NCBI RefSeq assembly: GCF_035916875.1 | Contig: NZ_JAXUHN010000083.1 | Span: forward strand, 1 to 33,436 | Reading direction: 5' to 3' | Length of the DNA stretch: 33,436 nt | Source of the DNA: Methylomicrobium sp035916875 | Lineage (GTDB): Bacteria > Pseudomonadota > Gammaproteobacteria > Methylococcales > Methylomonadaceae | In this document: in pieces, positions 1 through 7,218 of the stretch | Layout: the number at the start of each line of letters is the position of its first letter | How positions within the stretch are numbered: position 1 is the first letter of the stretch | Translations under genes and position numbers: made by a program | The notes under the pieces: model-generated | What the model saw: only the letters and a program-made list of their open reading frames with translations | Databases searched by the model: none | Told to the model about the DNA's origin: nothing

Positions 1-1
1 G

Positions 2-112
2 GTGGAGAAATACATTGCTGCCTACAACACGGGAGCGCAACCTTTCGTTTGGAAGAAACGCGAAGTCGTTGGCAGCCAGATCAAAAATACAATCTCTAAC
101 TTATGCAATTAG
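2..112 (+). pseudogene. C-terminal end of an IS630-like transposase (runs in from outside the window)
   Basis: The frame is open from the window edge to a TAG at 110-112. It encodes about 36 residues including the stretch YNTGAQPFVWKKREV, which resembles the C-terminal end of IS630-family transposases as I recall it (an aromatic, Pro-Phe, Trp-Lys block followed by a short basic tail). The rest of the element lies upstream, so it is unknown whether the transposase is intact. A CTAG tetranucleotide lies at 115-118, just after the stop. IS630 elements insert at TA, often within CTAG, so the element boundary may be there. The next gene begins only 15 bases after this stop. Confidence 0.55.
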
Positions 113-127
113 ACACTAGACAAGGAT

Positions 128-616
128 TTGCCGTCGATGATCCGCCAGGGTGAAGGCCCTTATCTGGAGTTCAAATCGTCGTTGCGCTGGGACATGGCGG
201 AGTCGCGCATCAATCGCGCGCTGGAAGCCGTCATCATGAAAACGCTGGCGGGTTTCCTGAACAGTCACGTGGGCGGTACGCTGCTGATCGGCGTTGCGGA
301 CAATGGCGAACTCATCGGCCTCGAAAAGGATTATCAGACGCTCAAAAAACCTGATCAGGATGGCTTTGAACAGGCGGTGATGACCTCCATTTCGTCGAAT
401 CTGGGCGCCGATCTATGCTCCTTCGTGCACGTTCTGTTTCATGTGATCGACGACAAGCACGTGTGCCGGTTGATCGTTTCGCCGGCGAACAGACCGGTAT
501 TCATCGACCAGGGTAATTCGCAAAAATTCTATGTGCGCACCGGCGGTGCGACCCGAGACCTGAATATCAAGGAAGCGCTGGATTTTATAGCCGGACGTTG
601 GAAACGGCACAAATAA
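128..616 (+). CDS. Schlafen AlbA_2-domain protein, probably 5'-truncated
   Basis: The 162-residue product has the signature of the AlbA_2 (Schlafen-type putative DNA-binding) domain: GEGPYLEFKSSLRWD near the N-terminus, then a helix, GGTLLIGVADNGELIGLE at about 49-66, and a C-terminal strand pattern with FYVRTGGATRDLN. The only starts are TTG at 128 and ATG at 137, neither with a clear ribosome-binding site. The frame stays open back to the transposase stop at 112. In relatives I recall, this block is often the C-terminal domain of a longer protein. The neighbouring IS end therefore suggests the original 5' part was removed or separated. Its cellular function is unknown. It is confidently an AlbA_2 domain, but it may be a gene fragment rather than a working gene. 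Confidence 0.7.
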   Translation: MPSMIRQGEGPYLEFKSSLRWDMAESRINRALEAVIMKTLAGFLNSHVGGTLLIGVADNGELIGLEKDYQTLKKPDQDGFEQAVMTSISSNLGADLCSFVHVLFHVIDDKHVCRLIVSPANRPVFIDQGNSQKFYVRTGGATRDLNIKEALDFIAGRWKRHK

Positions 617-649
617 ACATGCATACCTGCTGTTGTGGATGATACCGAT

Positions 650-1396
650 ATGTTTCATCCCAAACTTTTTTTCTTGGCGCTTGGTTTTTACACTCGTCTT
701 CCGTGCCCGAAAAATCTCGATTATCAACAATTACCCCGATCGGCAGTCTATTTGCCGGCCATCGGCTGGCTCGTCGGCATGGTGTCCGGGGCGGCATTTT
801 ATCTGGCCGCTGGACTCTGGCCGCCAACGGCGGCGATAATCATTGCATTGGCGATCGGCATTTGGATGACCGGCGCCTTTCATGAGGACGGTTTCGCCGA
901 TGTCTGCGATGGTTTCGGCGGCGGTTACGGCAAACAGCGCATCCTCGAGATCATGAAGGATTCGGCGATCGGCGTTTATGGGGCCTTGGGGCTGATGCTG
1001 TTGCTGCTGTTGAAGGTCAGTTTGCTCGGTTCGCTGCAAACTCGGATGGTGCCCTGGGTGTTGTTGGCGGGACATAGCTTCAGCCGGCTGATGCCGCTGC
1101 TGTTGATGCGGCGTTATCCTTATGCGCGGACCGAGAACAGCAAAAGCGGCGGCGCGATGTTCAGGCCCCAGATTGCCGATCTCCTTTTTGCAGCCGGCAT
1201 TGCGCTGCTGCCGTTTATTTTCTTGCCGGGCAAATGTCTGTTTGCTCTCGTCCCGGTGGTGTTCGCCAGTCTCTGGCTGGGCCGTTATTTTGACCGCCAT
1301 ATCGGCGGCTATACCGGCGATTGTCTCGGTGCCTGCCAGCAGGTCGCCGAAACGGTGTTTTATCTGAGCGTCTGCGCCCTATGGACATCTATCTGA
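650..1396 (+). CDS. cobS: Adenosylcobinamide-GDP ribazoletransferase (cobalamin synthase)
   Basis: CobS is the integral inner-membrane enzyme that joins adenosylcobinamide-GDP and alpha-ribazole (phosphate) to give adenosylcobalamin (phosphate). The 248-residue product begins MFHPKLFFLALGFYTRLP, matching the usual CobS N-terminus. It carries the family signature HEDGFADVCDGFGGGYGKQR followed by LEIMKDSAIGVYG, and has several hydrophobic membrane helices, including a Leu-rich one. I chose ATG 650 because the family N-terminus aligns there; an in-frame GTG at 635 would add five residues. Neither start has a strong ribosome-binding site. It is the first gene of a four-gene overlapping operon, and its 3' end overlaps cobC by 16 bases. 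No riboswitch fits in the 30-odd bases upstream, so the promoter must lie within or before the AlbA_2 ORF. Confidence 0.93.
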   Translation: MFHPKLFFLALGFYTRLPCPKNLDYQQLPRSAVYLPAIGWLVGMVSGAAFYLAAGLWPPTAAIIIALAIGIWMTGAFHEDGFADVCDGFGGGYGKQRILEIMKDSAIGVYGALGLMLLLLLKVSLLGSLQTRMVPWVLLAGHSFSRLMPLLLMRRYPYARTENSKSGGAMFRPQIADLLFAAGIALLPFIFLPGKCLFALVPVVFASLWLGRYFDRHIGGYTGDCLGACQQVAETVFYLSVCALWTSI

Positions 1397-1944
1397 TCCG
1401 CCACACCCGAACCGGGACCGAAGCGGGGCTTTGTTACGGGGAGAGCGATGTGGCGTTGGCCGAAAGCTTTGCGGATGATTTGCAGACGCTGCGGCAAAAG
1501 CTGCCGGAACTGCCTGCCGATTGCAGGGTGTTCAGCAGTCCGTTGACGCGTTGTTTACAACTGGCCGAAACGTTGTCAACAAACGTGACGGCGGACGAGC
1601 GCCTGCTTGAGCTGAATTTCGGCGATTGGGAAGGGTTGCGTTTTAACGAGATAGAAGCCGATCTGCTGAAAGAGTGGACCGCCAATTTTGTCGAAATCGC
1701 GCCGCCGGAGGGCGAAAGCTTTACCGATCTCTACGAGCGCCTCGGCGATTTCTGGCGGGACATCTTGCAGCAATCCCATGAACAGGTGCTTATCGTGACC
1801 CATGCCGGCGCGATCCGCGCATTGCTCGCGCGCGTGCTGACTCTGCCCCTGGCGAATGCGTTTCAATTGCGCATCGATCCGGGTTCGGTGCACAAGCTGC
1901 GCTATCAAAACGACTATACCTATATAGATTATCTGAACCGATGA
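1381..1944 (+). CDS. cobC: Alpha-ribazole-5'-phosphate phosphatase (histidine phosphatase family)
   Basis: This 187-residue phosphoglycerate-mutase-like phosphatase carries the catalytic RHT motif at residues 7-9 (MDIYLIRHTRTG), the acidic ELNFGDWEG block and the second histidine in VTHAG near the C-terminus. Members in cob operons remove the phosphate from alpha-ribazole phosphate or adenosylcobalamin phosphate in nucleotide-loop assembly. The start is ATG 1381, inside the end of cobS. The frame is open upstream to 1321, but the extension shows no family similarity. The gene ends in an ATGA overlap with cobQ, which implies translational coupling. Family membership is certain; the alpha-ribazole role rests on its place between cobS and cobQ. 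Confidence 0.9.
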   Translation: MDIYLIRHTRTGTEAGLCYGESDVALAESFADDLQTLRQKLPELPADCRVFSSPLTRCLQLAETLSTNVTADERLLELNFGDWEGLRFNEIEADLLKEWTANFVEIAPPEGESFTDLYERLGDFWRDILQQSHEQVLIVTHAGAIRALLARVLTLPLANAFQLRIDPGSVHKLRYQNDYTYIDYLNR

Positions 1945-3335
1945 TGAAACCGTTAGCCGTTTTCGGAACCAGTTCGGATGCCGGCAAAACCACGCTGGTG
2001 ATGGCGTTGTGCCGGATCTTTGCCGATCGCGGCATCAAGGTCGCACCGTTCAAGGCACAAAATGTTTCGAACAATTCGGCGGTGACTGTCGAAGGCGGCG
2101 AGATTTCGCGGGCGCAATGCCTACAGGCCGAAGCGGCGCGCGTCGAGCCGAGCTGCCGCTTCAATCCGGTATTGTTGAAATCACACGGCAACAGTTCGGT
2201 GCAGGTGATCGTGAACGGCAAGGTCCATCAAAATCAGTCTATCGCCGATTACTACGGCCATATCGGCACCTTGCGGAACGAAGTCGAAAAGGCGTTTACC
2301 GGCCTCAGAGACGACTTCGATCTGGTGATTGCGGAAGGTGCGGGGTCGCCGGTCGAACTGAATCTGCTCGACGAGGATTTATCGAATACCTTTGTCGCGA
2401 AGACTTTCGCCACGCAAAACATCCTGGTCGCCGATATCGAGCGCGGCGGCGTGTTCGCGTCGATTTACGGCACGCTGGAATTGATGGACCCGGTTATGCG
2501 GGCGAATCTGATCGGCGTGATCGTGAATAAGTTTCGCGGCGACCGGCGTTTTTTCATCAAGGGCGAGAAGATCATCGCCGAGCGCTTCGGCGTGCCGGTG
2601 TTGGGCGTCGTGCCGTTCCAGCCGTTGAATATCGACATGGAAGATTCGCAGTCGCTGCAAAATTACCGCCAGCGCCTCGGCGCGGCCAAAATCCGGATTG
2701 CGGTGATCGCCTATCCGGGGCTCAGCAATTATAACGATCTCGACGTACTGATCGCCGATCCCGAGCTCGATGTCGAAGTGCTCTACGACTACCGCCCGCT
2801 GGCCGCCTTCGACATGGCGCTGTTGCCGGGCAGCAAGACCGTGATCCGCGATTTGCATTGGCTGAAGCAGAATGGTCTGTTCGCGGAGCTACGAAAATTT
2901 ACCGGGCCGATATTCGGGCTCTGCGGCGGCTATCAAATGCTCTGTAAAACGCTGCATGATCCCGATGCGCTCGAACATGATGTCGCCTGTGCCGAGGAAG
3001 GGCTCGGCTTGATCGACGACGAGGTGATCTATGAACGTCCGAAGATACTCGCGCGCGGCGCCTACCGGCTGTTTGCCCAGGAGGCAGTCGAAGGTTATGA
3101 AATCCACTGTGGACGCTTGTTGGCCCATCCGTTGTCTTATCGGGAGGATCGCATCGCGGGCACCCATGTGCACGGCGTGTTCGATCACGATGCATTCCGC
3201 GCCGACTATTTCCAGGCGATCCATCCGGCTTATCAGGGATACTGCTATGCGGAATATCGCGACGCGGAAATCCGGCGGTTTGCCGACATGGTCGCTGCCC
3301 ATGTCGATATCGAAAAAATTTTGGCGGCGTTATGA
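1941..3335 (+). CDS. cobQ: Cobyric acid synthase (glutamine-hydrolysing)
   Basis: CobQ amidates the side-chain carboxylates of adenosylcobyrinic acid a,c-diamide, using ATP and glutamine. The 464-residue product has the N-terminal dethiobiotin-synthetase-like ATPase domain (GTSSDAGKTT at about 9-18, KAQNVSNNS, and EGAGSPVELNL). A C-terminal class I glutamine-amidotransferase domain follows, with the nucleophile Cys328 in GLCGGYQML and a histidine in HVHGVFD (about 411). The length is slightly below the usual 480-500. The start overlaps the cobC stop as ATGA; a second ATG follows immediately. The 3' end overlaps cobU in the same way. Upstream corrin-ring genes are not in the window, so whether the whole pathway exists cannot be judged here. 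Confidence 0.95.
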   Translation: MMKPLAVFGTSSDAGKTTLVMALCRIFADRGIKVAPFKAQNVSNNSAVTVEGGEISRAQCLQAEAARVEPSCRFNPVLLKSHGNSSVQVIVNGKVHQNQSIADYYGHIGTLRNEVEKAFTGLRDDFDLVIAEGAGSPVELNLLDEDLSNTFVAKTFATQNILVADIERGGVFASIYGTLELMDPVMRANLIGVIVNKFRGDRRFFIKGEKIIAERFGVPVLGVVPFQPLNIDMEDSQSLQNYRQRLGAAKIRIAVIAYPGLSNYNDLDVLIADPELDVEVLYDYRPLAAFDMALLPGSKTVIRDLHWLKQNGLFAELRKFTGPIFGLCGGYQMLCKTLHDPDALEHDVACAEEGLGLIDDEVIYERPKILARGAYRLFAQEAVEGYEIHCGRLLAHPLSYREDRIAGTHVHGVFDHDAFRADYFQAIHPAYQGYCYAEYRDAEIRRFADMVAAHVDIEKILAAL

Positions 3336-3829
3336 AGACGATGTTTACCGGCGGTATAAAAAGCGGTAAATCGCGTCTGGCAGAAGCTTATATTCTGGAG
3401 CAGTCAGTCGGCGGCAAACCTTATTATCTGGCGACGACCGAGTTTATCGATGAAGGCATGCGGGAGCGGATCGATGCACATCGAGAGCGAAGGCAGGATA
3501 CGTTTGTCACGATCGAGGAGCCGGTCAAATTGCTGGCCGCTTTACAACAATGCCCCGGCCCCGTGTTGGTCGAATGCATTTCGATGTGGCTCAACAATCG
3601 GCTCTTTCACGGGGTTTCGGTTGCGGACATCCTGGCTGAACTGGACGCGGCGATGCAAGTGCCTTGCGATATGGTGCTAGTGCTGAACGAAGTCGGTCTC
3701 GGCATCATTCCGGACAACCCGCTGGCCAGGCAGTATGTCGATTTGTCCGGCAAGGCCGCGCAGTTGATCGCGGCGCATTGCGAGCGGGTGTTCTTCTGTA
3801 GCGCGGGATTGAAGCTACAGATGAAATAA
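3332..3829 (+). CDS. cobU: Adenosylcobinamide kinase / adenosylcobinamide-phosphate guanylyltransferase
   Basis: This 165-residue bifunctional enzyme phosphorylates adenosylcobinamide and transfers GMP to give the GDP-activated substrate used by CobS. It shows the Walker A loop GGIKSGKS at residues 7-14, a His-Arg-x-Arg-Arg block at 50-54 whose His corresponds to the guanylylated histidine of the family, VECISMWLNN, and NEVGLGIIPDNPLAR followed by DLSGKAAQ. The length is a little short but complete. It starts in an ATGA overlap with cobQ and is the last gene of the cobSCQU operon. Its 3' end meets a hairpin shared with the converging btuM gene. Confidence 0.94.
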   Translation: MKTMFTGGIKSGKSRLAEAYILEQSVGGKPYYLATTEFIDEGMRERIDAHRERRQDTFVTIEEPVKLLAALQQCPGPVLVECISMWLNNRLFHGVSVADILAELDAAMQVPCDMVLVLNEVGLGIIPDNPLARQYVDLSGKAAQLIAAHCERVFFCSAGLKLQMK

Positions 3830-3862
3830 AAAGGCAGGGCGGATGCGCCGACTCGCCCTGCC
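3826..3862 (-). terminator. Rho-independent terminator for the btuB-btuM unit (stem also at the end of cobU)
   Basis: GGCAGGGCG at 3833-3841 pairs perfectly with CGCCCTGCC at 3854-3862 around a 12-base loop. Read on the minus strand, the stem is followed directly by a U-rich tract (the A-run at 3826-3832), which is the classic arrangement for transcription arriving from btuM. On the plus strand no T-run follows, so its value for the cob operon is weaker. Confidence 0.85.
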
Positions 3863-3879
3863 CCCTGGTCTGCTCCGAA

Positions 3880-4449
3880 TCAGATCGCTTTATGACGGGC
3901 TTGCAATGCCGGTATGAAGATCAAAAATTTGATCAATGCGAAGCCGACCGCGGCATAAAGCAGAGTTGATCCGACATAGGGCGGATAAAATGGAATGCCG
4001 CCGGCAATATATTGGCTCCACGAGAGCGAATCGAAGCGTTCGGAAAACAGATAAAAGCTGCCGTTCGAGATGATGAAGGCTGCCGTCGTCGACAAAATCA
4101 ACATGCCGAAATTCAACGACAGTCCGATAAAATCGAACACCGCGTAGCGGCTGCAATAACGTCCGGTCAGCCACATCACCGCGTAAGTCGGAAGCAGAAA
4201 AATATAAGCGGGCGACACGCACCAAGCACTGGTGCCGCCGGTGATCGCGACATAATCGATGACTCCCGCCAGCAGCAAAAGAAACGCAAGAAAGTACCGA
4301 CTACGGTAAAAGCCCGCAAAGAAAAACACCGCCAGCGAGGCATCGGGCAGATGTAGAGCGTCACCGAAGTGATGAAAGCGGGTCAGCGCCATCAGCGCGA
4401 TCAACGCGATAGGGAAATACCGTGTTTGTAGACATTGTGTCGTGTTCAT
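3880..4449 (-). CDS. btuM: Solitary vitamin B12 transporter BtuM (ECF S-component type)
   Basis: This 189-residue membrane protein has about five or six hydrophobic segments. It resembles the BtuM family, solitary S-component-like proteins found in B12-riboswitch operons and shown for the Thiobacillus denitrificans protein to bind and decyanate cobalamin through a conserved cysteine. Here Cys77, in the loop motif WCVSPAY, is at the expected place. The N-terminal RFHHFGDALHLPDAS block is also family-like and offers His26/His27. The start at 4449 has AGGAG eight bases upstream. It lies downstream of btuB, sharing its riboswitch-controlled transcript, and is followed by a strong terminator. No BtuF, BtuC, BtuD or ECF ATPase gene is in the window, consistent with a stand-alone transporter. 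The name rests on recalled family features, not an alignment. Confidence 0.78.
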   Translation of the reverse strand: MNTTQCLQTRYFPIALIALMALTRFHHFGDALHLPDASLAVFFFAGFYRSRYFLAFLLLLAGVIDYVAITGGTSAWCVSPAYIFLLPTYAVMWLTGRYCSRYAVFDFIGLSLNFGMLILSTTAAFIISNGSFYLFSERFDSLSWSQYIAGGIPFYPPYVGSTLLYAAVGFALIKFLIFIPALQARHKAI

Positions 4450-4496
4450 CAGAAGTTCTCCTGTAAAGCGGTTAACAAGCCAGTTCGTACCGGCGG

Positions 4497-4637
4497 TTAG
4501 TTATTATAATGGATCGATACGAAGAAGTTTCGGTCCGAGGTAAAGTAAGTATCCACGAGTTGGTATTGTTTATCCAGCAGATTATTCTGCTTGGCGCTTA
4601 GCATCGAGTCTTTGTTGGAGCCTTGAGCGTATTTTAA
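4497..4637 (-). pseudogene. Remnant of the C-terminus of an outer-membrane beta-barrel protein
   Basis: Just after the btuB stop, in another frame, the minus strand stays open for 46 residues to a TAA at 4497-4499. The product reads LKYAQGSNKDSMLSAK, then LLDKQYQLVDTYFTSDR and NFFVSIHYNN. The last ten residues have the alternating hydrophobic pattern of a final beta-strand, although the terminal residue is Asn rather than the usual Phe. No start codon with a ribosome-binding site precedes it, so it is not an independent gene. It looks like the tail of a different barrel left when the present btuB replaced or recombined with an older gene. A frameshifted alternative C-terminus is another reading. 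Confidence 0.5.
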
Positions 4638-4639
4638 GC

Positions 4640-6715
4640 TCAAAAACGATAGCTGACGGATCCCTGAAAGGTTCGCTGGTAATTGGTAGGATACACAACA
4701 GGCTGATTGGTGCCGAAGTCGACAAATTGCCCATTCGCGCCATTAAACAAATTTTGGATGCTAAAATCGACTGTCCAATGTTGGCGATCGGTCAACTGAT
4801 AAGTGAAATTGGTGGAGTTGTAGGACTGCTGTTTGCCCAGGGAGTTGTCGAAATCGCCCTCCGCATAACTTTCCGATTGGTACTTATGGGAAAGGCTGAT
4901 CAAATGGTAGGGCAACGGTAACAGCGAACTGGTGAATTGTTTACCGAGCGTCGCCAGCACGATGTGTTTCGGCTGGGCGCTGATTTGATAGATTTGTGAG
5001 CCGACCCTGGCCCGGGTATCCGTATAAACATAGTTAGCGCTGGTATAGAAGAAATCGAAATCCTTATAGACGGAAAGCTCTACGCCATATTTGGAAGACG
5101 AATCGTAATTGGTGTTTCTGAAGTTGGAACTGTTATAGTAAATCTCATTGTTTAAATCCGAATAATAAAACTCCGCCTTCACTTTGAGATCATCCTCCAG
5201 ATGTTTGTACCCTATCGAGTAGGTATCCATTTCCATCGTATTGATGAAGCCGTTAAACGTTTTTCCAATCAGCGTAAAGTCGGGGGCAAACACCGGGGAA
5301 AAAAAACGGTCGATATCGGGCGATTGAAAGGCATGAACGTAGCTGGTAAACAAGGCATCATTCTTAGCCAGCGAATAATTCATGGCGGCGTTAACGCTTG
5401 TGGGATTCACAGATTTCGATAAAGGGTTATTCAACCCGTTATTGTCATGTTTGAAGGTGATAAAAGCTTGCCGAAAACCGGCATTCAACGATAATCGATC
5501 GTTCACGAAATAGTCGGCCGAAATGAAACCGGCGACATTGTTTTTTTTCGTCACTTGGCCGGATTCCGCGCGCAGATTATTGTTCAAATCGAAGCCGGCT
5601 AAAACGACAAAATCATCCTGGATACTTTGCAAGGTGAAACGATGATCTTCCCCTTCGTAATGCGGCAAATAGTCATAAGCGGGATACTTTAAATCCTTGG
5701 TTTTATTTGCATAGGTATAAGCCGCATTCAAACGATCATTGAATTTGTATTTTAATGCCGTCACCCAATCTTCCTTATGAACAATATTTCGTGTGCCGTT
5801 CATGACTGCGGCATTGGGATTTTGATTGAAGGCGTCCAGGGTCATCGCGCCTGTATAAACAACATTGGAGTCGTCCTTAATAAAAGAGGTTACGATTTCA
5901 AAATTGTCCTTTTGCAAACCCAATGTTGCTTTGCCGTTTACATTTTCAGTCGTATCCTTGCTTCCGTCCGCAAGGACCTGCTTTTTGCCTTCCGCATCGA
6001 GATAAGTAAAATTGCCGTCGGCCAACACCTTAAAACCCGTAAAATCGGTGACAGAGCCTAAATTGATATGTTCCAACTTGGTGTTGTACGTGCCGAAACC
6101 GGATCTTGCCGAGCCGTACAGAGGCTTCCTGTCGAAGGAGTTATTGGTACGGATGATGATGGTCCCAGCACCCGAATAATCGCCGTAAAGCACCGAACCG
6201 CTGCTTTTGACCACTTCGATTTTTTCAATCGAATCGATCGGCACGGAACCCAGTTGCTGAGGAACCATATCGATTTGATTCAACGATACGCCGTCAACAA
6301 TGATGTTGATATTTTGATAGCCGTCGCCGTTACCGAATCCGCGCATCGACAATCTTGGGGTTAAGACGTTGCCGAAACTGGGGTCCGTCTGGATTTCCGT
6401 ATTGTATTTGAAGAAATCCAACAGATTGCTGACGCCACTCTGCCTGATGTTCTCTTTGGAATAGATGGTCACCGATTTAGGGGACAATAACTCATCCGCA
6501 ACAGACGAGTTAGCGGTTACGGTGACGGGAGAAAGCAATGCTTTATCCTGCGAATCTACATTGTAGTTTTTAACGGCTTCCTTCGCCGAAGGCATTTTAT
6601 AGGATGGTTTGACTTCTTTTTGATCGTCGCTTTTGGAGTCTATGTTTTCTTCAGCAAACGATTGCGACGAAAACATAAGGCTGAAAAATAAGAAGTAAAA
6701 TCGTGGATCGAGCAT
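4640..6715 (-). CDS. btuB: TonB-dependent cobalamin receptor (BtuB-like)
   Basis: This 691-residue outer-membrane receptor is predicted to import corrinoids with TonB energy. It has a signal peptide (residues 1-22 or so, ending SQSFA), a TonB-box-like SPVTVTA, and a plug domain with VTIYSKENIRQSG, LSMRGFG, IIVDGVSLNQ and IEKIEVVKSSGSVLYG. A long 22-strand-type barrel follows, ending in FQGSVSYRF with a terminal Phe. The start at 6715 is preceded by AGAGGA with a short spacer. The frame is open further upstream to 6901, but that part lies in the riboswitch and is not coding. The cobalamin assignment comes from the B12 riboswitch in the leader and from btuM downstream; the barrel alone would only give TonB receptor. 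Confidence 0.9.
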   Translation of the reverse strand: MLDPRFYFLFFSLMFSSQSFAEENIDSKSDDQKEVKPSYKMPSAKEAVKNYNVDSQDKALLSPVTVTANSSVADELLSPKSVTIYSKENIRQSGVSNLLDFFKYNTEIQTDPSFGNVLTPRLSMRGFGNGDGYQNINIIVDGVSLNQIDMVPQQLGSVPIDSIEKIEVVKSSGSVLYGDYSGAGTIIIRTNNSFDRKPLYGSARSGFGTYNTKLEHINLGSVTDFTGFKVLADGNFTYLDAEGKKQVLADGSKDTTENVNGKATLGLQKDNFEIVTSFIKDDSNVVYTGAMTLDAFNQNPNAAVMNGTRNIVHKEDWVTALKYKFNDRLNAAYTYANKTKDLKYPAYDYLPHYEGEDHRFTLQSIQDDFVVLAGFDLNNNLRAESGQVTKKNNVAGFISADYFVNDRLSLNAGFRQAFITFKHDNNGLNNPLSKSVNPTSVNAAMNYSLAKNDALFTSYVHAFQSPDIDRFFSPVFAPDFTLIGKTFNGFINTMEMDTYSIGYKHLEDDLKVKAEFYYSDLNNEIYYNSSNFRNTNYDSSSKYGVELSVYKDFDFFYTSANYVYTDTRARVGSQIYQISAQPKHIVLATLGKQFTSSLLPLPYHLISLSHKYQSESYAEGDFDNSLGKQQSYNSTNFTYQLTDRQHWTVDFSIQNLFNGANGQFVDFGTNQPVVYPTNYQRTFQGSVSYRF

Positions 6716-6756
6716 TTTATCCTCTGCGCCGCCCGCGCATTTGGGGTAAGTGACAG

Positions 6757-6825
6757 AGCGGAGGACAAAAACAGGAAGACGCAGGAACCGCGGTGACCTT
6801 GTCGTGGACAGCCCTCCGCTGTTCC
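6757..6825 (-). other. Possible expression platform of the cobalamin riboswitch
   Basis: Two mutually exclusive pairings can be drawn in the leader between the aptamer and btuB. In one, GGAACAGCGG (minus strand, 6825-6816) pairs with CCGCGGTTCC (6793-6784) with one mismatch. In the other, AGCGGAGG (6820-6813) pairs perfectly with CCTCCGCT (6764-6757). The two share the AGCGG strand, as expected for a switch. A U-rich stretch follows the first hairpin at some distance, so transcriptional control is possible but not clear. The assignment is by eye, without folding energies. Confidence 0.4.
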
Positions 6826-6835
6826 GAGTGATACT

Positions 6836-7014
6836 TTCAGGCCGGTCTCCGGGCTCATAAGCGGCTGATGCCGGCATCATCGCCTTCCCATGCGTGTGCA
6901 CAGTGGCTGTTGATGACGCTTAACTTATTTACCGTTGCGGGGGCAGCGCCGGCCTTGGAGTTTCCTCACCGGCTTCCCGTTTAACCGTTGATCCTAAGGG
7001 ATCAACGGAACCTT
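6836..7014 (-). ncRNA. Cobalamin riboswitch (AdoCbl aptamer)
   Basis: The minus-strand leader of btuB contains the conserved cobalamin-aptamer blocks in order: GGTTCC (7012-7007), a perfect 10-bp hairpin CCGTTGATCC/GGATCAACGG (7008-6985), GCTGCCCCCGCAACGGTAA (6947-6929), GCCACTG (6907-6901), GGGAAGG (about 6889-6883) and the B12 box GAGCCCGGAGACCGGCC (6856-6840). It lies downstream of a consensus sigma70 promoter and about 120 bases upstream of the btuB start. High adenosylcobalamin is expected to repress btuB and btuM. Confidence 0.95.
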
Positions 7015-7027
7015 AAAGCAGGCGGCA

Positions 7028-7055
7028 ATTATAAGGGGTAGGGTTCAGATGTCAA
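7028..7055 (-). promoter_or_regulatory. Sigma70 promoter of the btuB leader
   Basis: On the minus strand a perfect TTGACA (7055-7050) and a perfect TATAAT (7033-7028) are separated by 16 bases. Transcription would begin near 7021, just before the riboswitch aptamer, giving a leader of about 300 bases. Confidence 0.85.
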
Positions 7056-7218
7056 TGAAATGTCTGTTTTTTCGAGTGTTTTTAGTTAGCAGTTGGCGCA
7101 CGCCTAGAAACCGGGTAGGGATCAATTCGCCGAGTCGTAGGCAGTGCATACCTGTTACCCGCCTTCATGGCGAACGTGGTAAACTGCCCGTCCCTTTCAT
7201 TGCGTTTTTACGAATCCC

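Noticed and set aside
6716..6901. N-terminal extension of the btuB reading frame by 62 residues
   Set aside because: The extension runs into the riboswitch aptamer, lacks a signal peptide, and the ATG at 6715 has a good ribosome-binding site followed by a signal peptide.
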